In this document: one piece after another, positions 49,680 to 59,180 of the stretch
Layout of the letters: each line of letters begins with the position of its first letter
Position numbering within the stretch: position 1 is the stretch's first letter
Assembly: GCF_021173675.1 (NCBI RefSeq)
Contig: NZ_JAIHON010000003.1
Span: 310,001-374,000, forward strand
Origin: Streptomyces lincolnensis
GTDB taxonomy: Bacteria; Actinomycetota; Actinomycetes; Streptomycetales; Streptomycetaceae
Length of the DNA stretch: 64,000 bases
Direction of reading: 5' to 3'
The notes under the pieces: generated by a model
Told to the model about the DNA's origin: nothing
Database searches by the model: none
Seen by the model: the letters and a program-made list of their open reading frames with translations, nothing else
Made by a program: the position numbers and the translations under genes

Positions 49680-50195
49680 ATGGCCTGGTTTCTCGGTCTG
49701 GGCATGGTGGGGGTCGTCCTCCTCGTGCTGTCGCTCGTCCTCGACGGTCTCCTTGAGGGGCTTCTCGACGGCGTGGACGCGCTGGACGGCCTGGTCGACG
49801 GGTGGCTGTCGCTTCCGGTCGTCGCCGGATTCGTCTCGATGCTCGGCTTCTCCGGCGCGATCGTCATGGGCACCACCGGGCTGGGCGCCCTGGGCGCCGC
49901 CGCGATCGGCGTGCCGGCCGGAATCGGCACAGGATGGCTCGCGTACCGGCTCGGCCGTGCCCTGATGAGTGATCGCTCCGGTGCCGCTCCTCGCGACGAC
50001 GACCTGATCGGTGTCGCGGGATCGGTGGTCACCGCCATTCCGGCCGACGGCTACGGCGAGGTGCTGGTCCGCCGGTCCGGGCAGCCGGTGAAGCTCGCGG
50101 CGAGGAGCGCTGTCCCGGTGGCGCGCGGTGCGCAGGTCTGGGTGGAGGAGGCGCTGTCGCAGACGGCGGTCTCCGTACGCCTGGTGGAACGCTGA
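49680..50195 (+). CDS. NfeD-like membrane protein, flotillin partner
   Basis: 171 residues from an ATG at 49680. Two or three membrane helices (FLGLGMVGVVLLVLSLVL, GFSGAIVMGTTGLGALGAAAIG) precede a small OB-fold-like C-terminal domain (DLIGVAGSVVTAIPADGYGE, VLVRRSGQPVKLAAR, VAVARGAQVWVEEA-type strands). This is the plan of the short NfeD/YqiJ-like proteins that accompany flotillins. It lies 95 bp before the flotillin gene on the same strand. Confidence 0.83.
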   Translation: MAWFLGLGMVGVVLLVLSLVLDGLLEGLLDGVDALDGLVDGWLSLPVVAGFVSMLGFSGAIVMGTTGLGALGAAAIGVPAGIGTGWLAYRLGRALMSDRSGAAPRDDDLIGVAGSVVTAIPADGYGEVLVRRSGQPVKLAARSAVPVARGAQVWVEEALSQTAVSVRLVER

Positions 50196-50290
50196 GCCGT
50201 CCCGTCCCCGCGCTGTTCCGGGCGTCGTTCGCCCACATCACATTCGTATCGATCTGCCGTCCCCCGGGGCGGGCTGAGGGGGAGTTCGTC

Positions 50291-51724
50291 ATGAGTCCAG
50301 TCGTCATCGCCGTGATCGGCGTCGTCGTCCTGTTTGTTCTGCTCGGCCTGGTGGTGGTCACGCGGTACAAGGTGGCGGGTCCGAGCGAGGCGTTCATCGT
50401 CACCGGACGGCGCGGCAAGAAGGCCACCGACCCGGAGACCGGCCGGGTGTTCACCGACAACAGCGGTCAGAAGGTCGTGGTCGGCGGCGGTGTCTTCGTC
50501 GTGCCGTTCGTGCAGCAGAAGTTCACCCTGGACCTGTCCTCGCGGCACATCCCGGTCGCGGTGCGCGGCGCGGTCACGCTGCGCGGGGTGAAGGCGCACC
50601 TGGAGGGTGTCGCGATCGTCAAGGTCGGCGGCAGCGAGGACTCCATCCGCGCCGCGGCCCAGCGGTTTCTGATGCAGCAGGACGGCATCGTCGGCTTCAC
50701 CCAGGAGGTGCTCTCGGGTGCGCTGCGGGCCATCGTGGGCCGGATGTCGGTGGAGGACATCATCCGGGACCGGGCCGCGTTCGCCGGGCAGGTCGCCGAG
50801 GAGGCCGAGGCGAGCCTGTCCGGGCAGGGCCTGGTGCTGGACGCCTTCCAGATCCAGGACATCAGCACCGAGGGCTCCTACCTGGAGGACCTGGGCCGGC
50901 CGGAGGCCGCCCGCGCCAGGCAGGAGGCCGACATCGCCGAGGCGGTGGCCCGGCGCGCCGCCGAGCAGGCCCGGTTGAAGGCCGAGGAGGAGATCGCCGT
51001 CGCGCAGCGGACGTTCGCGCTGAAGCAGGCCGAGATCAAGGCGGAGACGGACGAGGCCGCCGCCCGTGCCGCCGCCGCGGGTCCGCTGGCCGAGGCCGCC
51101 CGGTCGCAGGAGGTGCTGAGCGAGCAGGAGAAGGTCGCCGAGCGGCAGGCCGCGCTGACCGACCGTGAGCTGGACACCAAGGTCCGCAAGCCCGCCGACG
51201 CCGCCCGCTACCAGGCCGAGCAGGAGGCCGAGGCCCGCCGGATCGCCCTGGTCAAGCAGGCCGAGGCGGATGCGCAGCGGTCCCGGCTGACCGGTGAGGG
51301 CGAGAAGGCGCACCGCGCCGCGCTGGCCGACGCGGTCCGTATCGAGGGCGAGGCCGAGGCCGCCGCCATCGGTGCCAAGGGGGCCGCCGAGGCCGAGGCG
51401 ATGCGGAAGAAGGCCGACGCGTTCGCCCAGTACGGCGACGCGGCCGTGCTGCAGATGCTCGTCGAGGTGCTGCCGCAGGTCGTCGCCAAGGCGTCCGAGC
51501 CGCTCAGCGCCATCGACAAGATGACGGTCATCTCCACCGACGGCGCGAGCCAACTGTCGCGCACCGTCGCGGACAACGTCGCCCAGGGCGTCGAACTCCT
51601 CAGCTCCACCACCGGAGTCGACCTCGCCGAGCTCCTGAAGACCGTCACCCGGCGGGCCGACGGCGCGCGGCCCACGACCACGGCATCCACCGAGGCCCAC
51701 GGGAAGGTCGCCATCACCGGCTGA
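50291..51724 (+). CDS. Flotillin / SPFH-domain protein
   Basis: 477 residues from an ATG at 50291 after GAGGGGGAG. One N-terminal membrane hairpin or helix (VVIAVIGVVVLFVLLGLVVV) leads to the SPFH domain (SEAFIVTGRRGKK, VVGGGVFVVPFVQQKFTLDL, VEGVAIVKVGGSEDSI-like strands). A long Ala/Glu-rich coiled coil follows (about 205-385: AEEEIAVAQRTFALKQAEIKA and RRIALVKQAEADAQRS are landmarks), as in flotillins. It scaffolds membrane microdomains and supports membrane-protein complexes. Pairs with the NfeD-like protein encoded upstream. Confidence 0.94.
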   Translation: MSPVVIAVIGVVVLFVLLGLVVVTRYKVAGPSEAFIVTGRRGKKATDPETGRVFTDNSGQKVVVGGGVFVVPFVQQKFTLDLSSRHIPVAVRGAVTLRGVKAHLEGVAIVKVGGSEDSIRAAAQRFLMQQDGIVGFTQEVLSGALRAIVGRMSVEDIIRDRAAFAGQVAEEAEASLSGQGLVLDAFQIQDISTEGSYLEDLGRPEAARARQEADIAEAVARRAAEQARLKAEEEIAVAQRTFALKQAEIKAETDEAAARAAAAGPLAEAARSQEVLSEQEKVAERQAALTDRELDTKVRKPADAARYQAEQEAEARRIALVKQAEADAQRSRLTGEGEKAHRAALADAVRIEGEAEAAAIGAKGAAEAEAMRKKADAFAQYGDAAVLQMLVEVLPQVVAKASEPLSAIDKMTVISTDGASQLSRTVADNVAQGVELLSSTTGVDLAELLKTVTRRADGARPTTTASTEAHGKVAITG

Positions 51725-51777
51725 TTTGGCCAAGCCTCGGCCGAACCAACCCTTCACCCATCGCACACAGGTGTTCC

Positions 51778-52221
51778 ATGATGTGGTGCGTGTCGTCACT
51801 CCGAAGGCGAGGTGGCGAAGTTCCGGGAGAGGTGGTCCGGGTGGGTCCGTTCGTGCGGTGGAACGGCCTTGCCGCTTCCTCCGCGAGGACGTCCACGGAG
51901 ATCGTCCTGCTCGATCCCGAGGACCACCTCATCGGGCAACTGCGCTTCCGCGCCTGCCCGGAGTGCCGTACGGGGCAGATACTGGACATCAGGGTCTGCG
52001 ACGCCTGGCAGCGCCAGGGGCTCGGTCGTGAGCTCGTCCGTTCCCTTCTCGCCCATCGTCTGGGCTACCGGTGGAGCACGACCTTGCAGACCCGGGACGG
52101 CCGGGCCTTCTTCCTGGCGATGACCGAGGAGACCGCGGTGGCTCTGCCTCAGGGTGGCCCCTTGTGCGGACACCTCATGGGGCGGATCCGGCGAACATGG
52201 CGAGGTTTCCTGGACCGCTGA
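51778..52221 (+). CDS. GNAT-like acetyltransferase-fold protein
   Basis: 147 residues from an ATG at 51778 (a second ATG at 51781; a GTG inside the EVVRVGPFVRWNG segment is also possible). LDIRVCDAWQRQGLGRELVRSL is the acetyl-CoA pyrophosphate-binding motif (Q-x-x-G-x-G) of GNAT enzymes. The N-terminal half is shorter than in full GNAT proteins, and the domain ends YRWSTTLQTRDGRAFFLAMT. Substrate unknown. It follows the flotillin gene by 53 bp and may be read from the same transcript. Confidence 0.68.
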   Translation: MMWCVSSLRRRGGEVPGEVVRVGPFVRWNGLAASSARTSTEIVLLDPEDHLIGQLRFRACPECRTGQILDIRVCDAWQRQGLGRELVRSLLAHRLGYRWSTTLQTRDGRAFFLAMTEETAVALPQGGPLCGHLMGRIRRTWRGFLDR

Positions 52222-52250
52222 CGGGCTGACGGGATGGCGAGTTGCACGCG

Positions 52251-52291
52251 AAAACCGATCGGTTTACAGTGAGTAGAAACTGATCGGTTTC
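52251..52291. promoter_or_regulatory. Tandem TetR operator pair before the NmrA-like gene
   Basis: AAAACCGATCGGTTTAC (52251-52267, core 52252-52265) and GAAACTGATCGGTTTC (52276-52291, core 52277-52290), 25 bp centre to centre. Same sequence and spacing as the pairs at 40063-40210, 12 kb away, which points to control by the TetR protein encoded at 37810-38379. Confidence 0.85.
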
Positions 52292-52323
52292 ACTCCCATT
52301 CCCACCAGGCAGAGGACACCTCG

Positions 52324-53298
52324 ATGTCAGAGCGCAATCCCATCCTGATCACCGGTGCCGCAGGCGAGATCGGTGGGGTGAGCCGGACGATGGTCGACAT
52401 GCTCCTCGAACAAGGGCACCCGGTGCGCGCGTTCGTACGGCAGGACGACGAACGCGCCGACTCGCTCCGCCGGGCCGGGGCCGAGGTCTTCGTCGGTGAC
52501 CTGCTCACCATCGCCGACGTGACCGCCGCGCTGAAGGGCGTGCGGCGCATCTACTTCAGCATGGGCCTGACGCCGTACTACACCGACGCCGTCAGCCTGA
52601 TGGCCGCGGCGGCGCGGGCCCAGGGCGACATCGAGGTGTTCGTCAACATCTCCGAGTACGAGCAGTCGTTCATGACCTTCGACCACATGACCGCGCCGGA
52701 GGACGAGCGGCGCGCACGGCTCGGCGGACTCGTCGCCGACTGGTCGCCGCAGCAGCGGGCCCACTGGGTCGCCGAGCAGGTGCTGGAGTGGTCCGGCGTC
52801 CCGACGGTCAACATCCAGGCGGCCTTCTTCGTCGAGAACCCCATCATGACCTGGCTGGCCCTCGGCTCACTGGCCGACGGTGAGCTGCGTCTGCCCTTCG
52901 GCGACCACCGGTTCGCGCCCATCGCCGGTTACGACGTGGCGGAACTGTGCGCGAAGATCCTGGCCGACCCGGCGCCGCACATCGCCAAGTCCTACGCGCT
53001 CACCGGTCCGGAGATGAAGGACGGGCACGGGTTCGCCGAGGACTTCGCGGCCGTGCTGGGAAGCCCGGTCACCTACGTCCCCGAAGACATCGAGACCTGG
53101 AACGCGGCCTATGTGGACACCCACATGGCCGCCTACCCGCACATCGCGGAGCACCTGAAGACCCTGACCCGGATCATCGGCCGCGGAGGATACGGCGGGA
53201 TCACCGACGAGCTGGAACCCCTGCTCGGCCGTCCGGCGAAGACCGTGCGGTGGGCTCTGGAGAACCACCCCCGCCTCAGGAAGCTGACGGCTGCCTGA
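52324..53298 (+). CDS. NmrA-like NAD(P)-binding oxidoreductase
   Basis: 324 residues from an ATG at 52324. PILITGAAGEIGGVSRTMVDML is the Rossmann start in the NmrA/atypical-SDR form (G-x-x-G-x-x-G), followed by VRAFVRQDDERADSLRRAGAEVFVGDL (landmark), and AALKGVRRIYFSMGL. The C-terminal segment covers AELCAKILADPAPHIAKSYALTGPEMK. No Tyr-x-x-x-Lys pair at the classical SDR spacing is obvious, as in NmrA proteins, which sense or use NADP and often reduce quinones or act as redox sensors. Controlled by the operator pair just upstream, so likely a detoxifying partner of the MFS exporter and hydrolase. Confidence 0.9.
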   Translation: MSERNPILITGAAGEIGGVSRTMVDMLLEQGHPVRAFVRQDDERADSLRRAGAEVFVGDLLTIADVTAALKGVRRIYFSMGLTPYYTDAVSLMAAAARAQGDIEVFVNISEYEQSFMTFDHMTAPEDERRARLGGLVADWSPQQRAHWVAEQVLEWSGVPTVNIQAAFFVENPIMTWLALGSLADGELRLPFGDHRFAPIAGYDVAELCAKILADPAPHIAKSYALTGPEMKDGHGFAEDFAAVLGSPVTYVPEDIETWNAAYVDTHMAAYPHIAEHLKTLTRIIGRGGYGGITDELEPLLGRPAKTVRWALENHPRLRKLTAA

Positions 53299-53329
53299 GC
53301 CGCCGAGGGCGTCCCGTCCCAGGTGCCCG

Positions 53330-53770
53330 TCAGGCCAGCGTCCCCCGGGACCGGAGCAGCGGCAGCACGTGATCCCGTACGGCGGGTGCCAGCACCAGAT
53401 CCGGTTCGTGACCCGTCACCCAGCGCATCGCCGCCAACTCGGCCGCCGGCCGTGGCACCCCGTCGATCTCCACCTCGTAGACCGTCATCACCATCGGCAC
53501 CCCTTCGAGCGCGGCGACGGCCTCCACCACCTGGAGCCGGCGACGGGTGACGGGCACGACGCCGAGCTCCTCGGCCAACTCGCGCACCAGCGCCGCCTCC
53601 AGGTCCTCGCCCGGGTCCGGCTTGCCGCCCGGGATGTAGAAGATCTCCGGGGCGGCCTGCTTGCTGACGACCAGAAGCCGGCCGGCCCGGACGATCACGG
53701 CGGCGGAGACGATCAAGGACGGGGAGTAGCCGTCGGGCCGCGCGGGCGTTTCCTGAGTCATGGGGCCCAT
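53330..53770 (-). CDS. Nudix hydrolase
   Basis: 146 residues from an ATG at 53770 (an ATG at 53761 is also possible). GGKPDPGEDLEAALVRELAE then ELGV forms a complete Nudix box (G-x5-E-x7-R-E-x-x-E-E-x-G), with all metal-binding glutamates present. The beta-strands around it are VSAAVIVRAGRLLVVSKQAA and EIFYIPGG. It should hydrolyse a nucleoside diphosphate linked to another group, possibly a damaged nucleotide. Convergent with the NmrA gene and divergent from catalase. Confidence 0.92.
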   Translation of the reverse strand: MGPMTQETPARPDGYSPSLIVSAAVIVRAGRLLVVSKQAAPEIFYIPGGKPDPGEDLEAALVRELAEELGVVPVTRRRLQVVEAVAALEGVPMVMTVYEVEIDGVPRPAAELAAMRWVTGHEPDLVLAPAVRDHVLPLLRSRGTLA

Positions 53771-53931
53771 GATCGCAGCCCGGTGTCGGCGAGGACGGAG
53801 ATGCCCGTGGGCGTGACTGACACCGCGGGGCCGGGTACTCGGGGCGTTCGTCGGTGACCGGCGGTCCGGCGGCCGTGCGGCGGTCGGGCCGGCCGGTCAC
53901 GGCAGTCACGAGTCGAAGGAGCCCACGCATC

Positions 53932-55590
53932 ATGACGGACGTGTCGAGCAAGGGGCCCGGTCCGGACGACGACCGGAAGGTGCTCACCAACCGGCAGGGC
54001 CATCCCGTCCACGACAACCAGAACCAGCGCACGGTCGGCGCCCGCGGCCCGGCGACCCTGGAGAACTACCAGTTCCTGGAGAAGATCAGCCACTTCGACC
54101 GGGAGCGGATCCCGGAGCGGGTGGTGCACGCCCGCGGCGTCACGGCGTACGGCTGGTTCGAGGCCTACGGCACCTGGGGCGAGGAGCCCGTCGACCGCTT
54201 CACCCGGGCCAAGCTCTTCCAGGAACGCGGCAAACGCACCGACGTGGCCGTCCGCTTCTCCACCGTGATCGGCGGCCGGGACTCCTCCGAGGCGGCCCGG
54301 GACCCGCGCGGCTTCGCGGTGAAGTTCTACACGGAGGACGGCAACTGGGACCTGGTCGGCAACAACCTGGGCGTGTTCTTCATCCGGGACGCCATCAAGT
54401 TCCCGGACGTCATCCACGCCCTGAAGCCGGACCCGGTGACCTTCGAGCAGCAGCCCCGGCGGATCTTCGACTTCATGTCGCAGACGCCCGAGTCGATGCA
54501 CATGCTGGTCAACCTCTTCAGCCCGCGCGGCATCCCGGCCGACTACCGCCACATGCAGGGCTTCGGCGTCAACACCTACAAGTGGGTCAACGCCGAGGGC
54601 CGGACCGTCCTCGTCAAGTACCACTGGATGCCCAAGCAGGGCGTGCGCAGCATGACCGAGGAGGACGCGGCGAACGTCCAGGCGGAGGCCCTCGGCCACG
54701 CCACCAAGGACCTCTACCAGGCGGTGGAGCGCGGTGAGTACCCCGAGTGGGAACTCCTCGTGCAGATGATGGACGACCACGACCATCCGGAACTCGACTT
54801 CGACCCGCTGGACGACACCAAGACCTGGCCCGAGCAGGAGTTCCCGCCGAAACCGGTGGGCCGCATGGTGCTCGACCGCATGCCGGAGAACTTCTTCGCG
54901 GAGAACGAGCAGATCTCCTTCGGCACCGGCGTCCTCGTCGACGGACTGGACTTCTCCGACGACAAGATGCTCGTCGGCCGCACCTTCTCCTACAGCGACA
55001 CCCAGCGCTACCGCGTCGGCCCCAACTATCTCCAGTTGCCGGTGAACCAGGCCAAGAACGCCGAGGTGCGCACCAACCAGCGCGACGGCCTGATGACGTA
55101 TCACGTGGACGGCGCGGGCGAGGCCGCCGACGTCAACTACGAGCCCTCGATCAGGGGCGGCCTGCGGGAGGCCCAGTACCCGACGTCCGACGAGCAGGGA
55201 CCCGAGATCCGGGGCCGGCTCACTCGCCAACGCATTCCCCGCACCAACGACTACCAGCAGGCGGGCCAGCGCTACCTGCTGATGGAGGAGTGGGAACGCG
55301 ACGACCTGGTCGCCAACTTCAGCACCCTGCTCGCCCAGTGCGACCGGCCGGTGCAGGAGCGCATGGTCTGGCACTTCCTGCTGGTCGAGAACGACCTCGG
55401 ACTGCGGGTCGGCAAGGCCCTCGGCATCAGCCCCGAGGACGTCGCCGGCCTCGAACCCCTGGCCTCCCAGGACCTCACCGACGAGGACCGCGAACGCCTG
55501 TCCCACCTGGGCAAGAACCCGCCCCGGGACATCGAGGGCCTCACCATGACCCACTGCGTCCCGGACGAGCGGCACGTCGTGACGCGGTGA
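53932..55590 (+). CDS. Monofunctional haem catalase
   Basis: 552 residues from an ATG at 53932 with GAAGGAGC upstream. Catalytic residues can be placed: His66 in [29 protein letters not shown], Asn about 143 in [19 protein letters not shown], and the haem-ligand Tyr about 353 in [14 protein letters not shown]. The N-terminus ([20 protein letters not shown]) and the full size, ending about 50 residues past the catalase core, fit a small-subunit (clade 3-like) catalase with an immune-responsive C-terminal helical segment. It destroys hydrogen peroxide in the cytosol. A copy of this type in Streptomyces is usually peroxide-induced. The ~160 bp upstream hold no clear operator. Confidence 0.95.
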   Translation: MTDVSSKGPGPDDDRKVLTNRQGHPVHDNQNQRTVGARGPATLENYQFLEKISHFDRERIPERVVHARGVTAYGWFEAYGTWGEEPVDRFTRAKLFQERGKRTDVAVRFSTVIGGRDSSEAARDPRGFAVKFYTEDGNWDLVGNNLGVFFIRDAIKFPDVIHALKPDPVTFEQQPRRIFDFMSQTPESMHMLVNLFSPRGIPADYRHMQGFGVNTYKWVNAEGRTVLVKYHWMPKQGVRSMTEEDAANVQAEALGHATKDLYQAVERGEYPEWELLVQMMDDHDHPELDFDPLDDTKTWPEQEFPPKPVGRMVLDRMPENFFAENEQISFGTGVLVDGLDFSDDKMLVGRTFSYSDTQRYRVGPNYLQLPVNQAKNAEVRTNQRDGLMTYHVDGAGEAADVNYEPSIRGGLREAQYPTSDEQGPEIRGRLTRQRIPRTNDYQQAGQRYLLMEEWERDDLVANFSTLLAQCDRPVQERMVWHFLLVENDLGLRVGKALGISPEDVAGLEPLASQDLTDEDRERLSHLGKNPPRDIEGLTMTHCVPDERHVVTR

Positions 55591-55636
55591 CCGTGAACCG
55601 GTGACCGGGCCGCGGCCGGCCAGCCGGGCGGGCGGC

Positions 55637-56179
55637 TCAGACGGGCAGCTTCGCCCGGGCCCGGCCGGCCGCGGCGACGGGACGCGCGGTGGTCGCGGTG
55701 GCGCGGACCTGGCGGCCCCTCCAGTGGGCCTCGCGGCGCAGGTCATGGGCCGTGTGGCGGCCGCGCCACCACATCGAGGGACGGCCGGCGGTGTCGTCGG
55801 CCGTGATCAGCAGACCGCCGAGCATCGACAGGTTCTTGAAGAAGTGGATCCGCTGCTGGGCACGCTCCGAGGGATCCTCGATCTCCCAGAACCGGTGCGC
55901 GGCCAGCGTGGTCGGGACCAGCGTGGCGGCGATGGCCAGGGCCGACAGCCGGGGGAGGCGCCCGATGCCGAGCATGACGCCCGCCGCGACCTGCACGGCA
56001 CCATGGAGGCGTACGACCTGCTCGGTGCGGTCGGGCAGGACGTCGACCCGGTCGGTGACCGGCCGTACGACGTCCTCGGCGACGGGCGCCACCTCCTTGG
56101 GGTCGCGTACGGAGCTCAGACCGCCGGTGACGAACATGGCGGCGAGCAGGGGGCGGCCTGCCAGGCGCAGGACACTCAT
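55637..56179 (-). CDS. DoxX-family membrane protein
   Basis: 180 residues from an ATG at 56179 with a GAGGAGGG ribosome site. Four membrane helices: LLAAMFVTGGLSSVRDP, AVQVAAGVMLGIGRLPRLSA, ALAIAATLVPTTLAAHRFWE and FFKNLSMLGGLLITADDT (landmarks). The first and last follow the DoxX/SURF4 pattern, with the extra C-terminal basic tail (WRGRQVRATATTARPVAAAG). Function in Streptomyces unknown; relatives link to redox stress. It is convergent with the catalase gene and precedes nothing in an obvious operon. Confidence 0.87.
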   Translation of the reverse strand: MSVLRLAGRPLLAAMFVTGGLSSVRDPKEVAPVAEDVVRPVTDRVDVLPDRTEQVVRLHGAVQVAAGVMLGIGRLPRLSALAIAATLVPTTLAAHRFWEIEDPSERAQQRIHFFKNLSMLGGLLITADDTAGRPSMWWRGRHTAHDLRREAHWRGRQVRATATTARPVAAAGRARAKLPV

Positions 56180-56265
56180 GGGGCCCTCCTCGGGAGTGGG
56201 AAGCGCTGCGGGCCCCGGGTTCCCCGCCGCCCACCCACTCATGCGGCGCCGATCGCCCCGGCGCT

Positions 56266-56862
56266 TCACCGGACGCCGTCGGCCTCGCCGCCGAGGGGAG
56301 CCGGCCAGTCGCCCCGCCCGGCCAGATGAAGGACCAGCGCCGCGATGTTCCAGGCGTCGTCCTCGCCGCGATGGTGGCGTCCTTCGAGCGGCAGCCCCGC
56401 GATCCCCAGCGCCTGCGCCATCCCGGGGCGCTTGCGCAGCCCGTGCGCCGTGGTGAAGACCGCCTTGGCGTTGGTGTGGCGCCGGCCGAAGGGATACGCC
56501 GTGCCCGTGGCCCGGCACTGCCGGAGGAACTGGTTCCGGTCGTAGTCGCCCCAACTGGCCCAGGCGCGGACACCGGCCCGGTGCTCGGCCGCCAGCAGCC
56601 GGCACGCCTCGGCGAAGGACACCCCCGTAGCGACCTCGGCCTGGGTGAGCCCGGTGAGCTCGGTGCAGAAGGCGCTCACGGTGGAGCGGACCGGCCGTAC
56701 CAGGATCCGATGGCGGGCCACCCGCTCCCCGGCGACCGGATCGACCACGGTCAGCCCGATCTCGATGATCTCGCCGGCCGCGCCGGGCGGAGGGGAGCCG
56801 GGCCAGCAGGTCGCCTCGACGTCCACGACGTTCACCAGGCGCTCGCCTCCTGTGCTGTTCAT
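56266..56862 (-). CDS. DEDDh 3'-5' exonuclease (ERI1/KapD-like)
   Basis: 198 residues from an ATG at 56862; TACGCT lies about 10 bp upstream, suggesting a leaderless start. NVVDVEATCWPG gives the first acidic pair Asp14 and Glu16 of the DEDD exonuclease fold; ELTGLTQAEVATGVSF is typical of the ERI1/KapD subgroup; WASWGDYDRNQFLRQCRATG gives the middle Asp, and GEDDAWNIAALVLHLAG the His/Asp end motif (HHRGEDDAWN, His about 166, Asp about 171). It should trim 3' ends of RNA or DNA. It is divergent from the DUF1996 gene with 164 bp between. Confidence 0.88.
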   Translation of the reverse strand: MNSTGGERLVNVVDVEATCWPGSPPPGAAGEIIEIGLTVVDPVAGERVARHRILVRPVRSTVSAFCTELTGLTQAEVATGVSFAEACRLLAAEHRAGVRAWASWGDYDRNQFLRQCRATGTAYPFGRRHTNAKAVFTTAHGLRKRPGMAQALGIAGLPLEGRHHRGEDDAWNIAALVLHLAGRGDWPAPLGGEADGVR

Positions 56863-57026
56863 GGCGGGAGCGTAGGGTCGGCGGCGCGTCCGGGGCACCC
56901 CGTTTATGACCGGCCCGTACGAGATTTCTGTGAATTTCGGGGACGGTTGAACACACGGGGGCCGCGCTGCGTATGGGGCGGGGGGATTTCCATGCTCGAA
57001 CGCCCGAGACGCGCAGGAGTACTTCC

Positions 57027-59117
57027 GTGGGACGCAACAAGCGCAGACGCCCGACCGGCGCACGACGCGCGACCTTTGCCGCAGTGGCACTGATGCTGGG
57101 TGGCGGTGGGCTGGTCGCGGCCAACGTGTACGCGTCGGCCACCGAGGACGGCTCGGGCGGTGAGACCGGCGGACAGTGGCCGAGGGCCGCCACGATCGAC
57201 TGCCCCGATGTCGGCGACCGGCTGACCGACGTGCCGGGCGAGGCGCGGGCCGACGTCGACAAGGACCTCGCGCAGCTGGACCAGCAGACGGCCGAGGCCT
57301 ACCAGCGGCTCCAGGACCCGGCGACGGCCGCGCAGCTCGCCGGCGACGCGAACGCCGAGGGCGTCATGAACCCGCTGAAGGAGAACCGGGCGGCGACGAT
57401 CGAGCGGATCGCCGCCGCCATCGACCGTGCCGGGGACCGCCCGGATGGGCTCGACGCCCTCGCCGAGTGCACCCTGCGCAAGGCCGACAACCAGGCCCAG
57501 GGTGCCGACGCCGGCCAGAGCCAGGACGGCCAGAACGATGGCGGCCAGAACGATGGCGGTCAGGACGGCAACGGCCAGGGCGACGGCGGCCAGGACCAGG
57601 GCGAGCAGCAGGGCAATGGCGGCCAGGCCGGCAACGGCCCCGTCGCGGGCGACTACGTCGACATCACCACCGTCCAGCCCAACGCCCAGACCCCCAAGGC
57701 CCGTTCGAACGCCTCCCGCGGCACCTTCGCCACCAGCTGCGGAGTGAACGCGAACGGCCTGTTCAACTCGGACAACGTGATCGTCGCGCCCGGCGTCTCC
57801 AACGGCGCCCACCACTTCCACGACTACGTCGGCAACCAGGCCAACAACGCCTTCGCGAGCGACCAGGACCTCGCGAACGGCGAGACGACCTGCGTGGACC
57901 AGGGCGACAGGTCCACGTACTACTGGCCCGTCGTGCGGCTCCAGAACGGCACGCAGGAGCAGGACGCCAACTCCCCGGGCGGCGGCATCGAGGGCAACGC
58001 CGGCGAGATCGTCACCCCCAAGCAGGTCACCCTCGACTTCGTGGGCAGCCCGCAGGGCAAGGTCACGGCCATGCCGCGGTTCCTGCGCATCATCACCGGC
58101 GACGCCAAGGCGTTCGTCAACGGCACCGCCAACGCCAACGCGTCCTGGAGCTGCACCGGCTTCGAGGACCGGCAGCTGAAGGACAAGTACCCGCTCTGCC
58201 CCCAGGGCAGCGACGTGGTGCGCACCTTCAAGTTCCAGAGCTGCTGGGACGGACGGAACATCGACAGCGCCAACCACCGCACCCACGTGGCGTTCGCCCA
58301 GGCCGACGGCGCGTGCCCGACCGGCTTCCAGGCCATTCCGCAGCTCGTGCAGCGCATCGTCTACGACATCGACGCGCCGAGCCTGCAGGACGGCGGCCGG
58401 ACCGTCCCGCTGTTCGCGGTGGACTCCTTCCCCGAGCAGCTGCACAAGCCCGTCACCGACCACGGCGACTTCATCAACGTCTTCGACGAGAACCTGATGA
58501 AGGAGATGGTCGACTGCATCAACGCCGGCCGTAAGTGCGGCGCGGGCGCGGACCAGGGCGGCGACGGCGGCGACAACGGTGGCGGCGGCAACGGTGGCGG
58601 CGACGGCGGCGGCAACGGTGGTGGCGACGAGCCCGAGGAGCAGCCGTCGCCGACGGCGAAGCCGACCCCGGACGCCCCGAACACCCCTGACACCCCCGAC
58701 ACCGGCAACGGCGGGAACACCGGGAACGGCGGCGACCAGTCGGGCGGCAAGGGCGACGAGCAGCCCCCGGCGGACACCCCGACCGACACCCCGGCCGACA
58801 CACCGACGGACAACGGCAAGCCCACCGAGCCCGGCGCCGAGGTCCCCAAGGCCGTCACGCCCACCCCCGGCGCCACCACAGCCTCGCCCCAGGGCCAGGC
58901 CATAGGCGAGGCCGTCACGTCCGAGGCGCCGACGACCGCCGCTCCCACGACCGGTGCCGTGGCCCAGCCCCCGCTCGGTGCGCAGACCGAACCGCAGGGA
59001 TCCGGGGGCAGCCTCGCCGAGACCGGCTCGCAGCTGTGGCCGGCCGCCGTCGGAGCGGTCCTCCTGATCGGAGGGTTCCTCCTGCTGATGCGGACCAGGC
59101 GCGGTTCCGCCCGATGA
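57027..59117 (+). CDS. Cell-wall-anchored DUF1996 protein
   Basis: 696 residues from a GTG at 57027 with an AGGAG ribosome site; upstream frame has no such site. A signal peptide or anchor covers [24 protein letters not shown] helical region (about 60-150) is followed by a Gly/Gln/Asn-rich linker, then a DUF1996 domain ([56 protein letters not shown]). A Pro/Thr/Gly-rich region leads to [20 protein letters not shown] then [12 protein letters not shown], a sorting signal with LAxTG motif for a class E sortase. It is a surface protein; DUF1996 also occurs in fungal and actinobacterial secreted proteins of unknown function. Confidence 0.9.
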   Translation: MGRNKRRRPTGARRATFAAVALMLGGGGLVAANVYASATEDGSGGETGGQWPRAATIDCPDVGDRLTDVPGEARADVDKDLAQLDQQTAEAYQRLQDPATAAQLAGDANAEGVMNPLKENRAATIERIAAAIDRAGDRPDGLDALAECTLRKADNQAQGADAGQSQDGQNDGGQNDGGQDGNGQGDGGQDQGEQQGNGGQAGNGPVAGDYVDITTVQPNAQTPKARSNASRGTFATSCGVNANGLFNSDNVIVAPGVSNGAHHFHDYVGNQANNAFASDQDLANGETTCVDQGDRSTYYWPVVRLQNGTQEQDANSPGGGIEGNAGEIVTPKQVTLDFVGSPQGKVTAMPRFLRIITGDAKAFVNGTANANASWSCTGFEDRQLKDKYPLCPQGSDVVRTFKFQSCWDGRNIDSANHRTHVAFAQADGACPTGFQAIPQLVQRIVYDIDAPSLQDGGRTVPLFAVDSFPEQLHKPVTDHGDFINVFDENLMKEMVDCINAGRKCGAGADQGGDGGDNGGGGNGGGDGGGNGGGDEPEEQPSPTAKPTPDAPNTPDTPDTGNGGNTGNGGDQSGGKGDEQPPADTPTDTPADTPTDNGKPTEPGAEVPKAVTPTPGATTASPQGQAIGEAVTSEAPTTAAPTTGAVAQPPLGAQTEPQGSGGSLAETGSQLWPAAVGAVLLIGGFLLLMRTRRGSAR

Positions 59118-59180
59118 CGGGAGAGACGTTCACTCCCACGGGTCAGTAGGCCGAGGCGCGGGAGCGCGGATGCGGTTCAG

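Noticed and set aside
57500..57640. Short tandem repeats rich in GGCCAGAACGATGGC
   Set aside because: They encode the Gly/Gln/Asn linker of the DUF1996 protein and stay in frame; not a CRISPR or mobile repeat.
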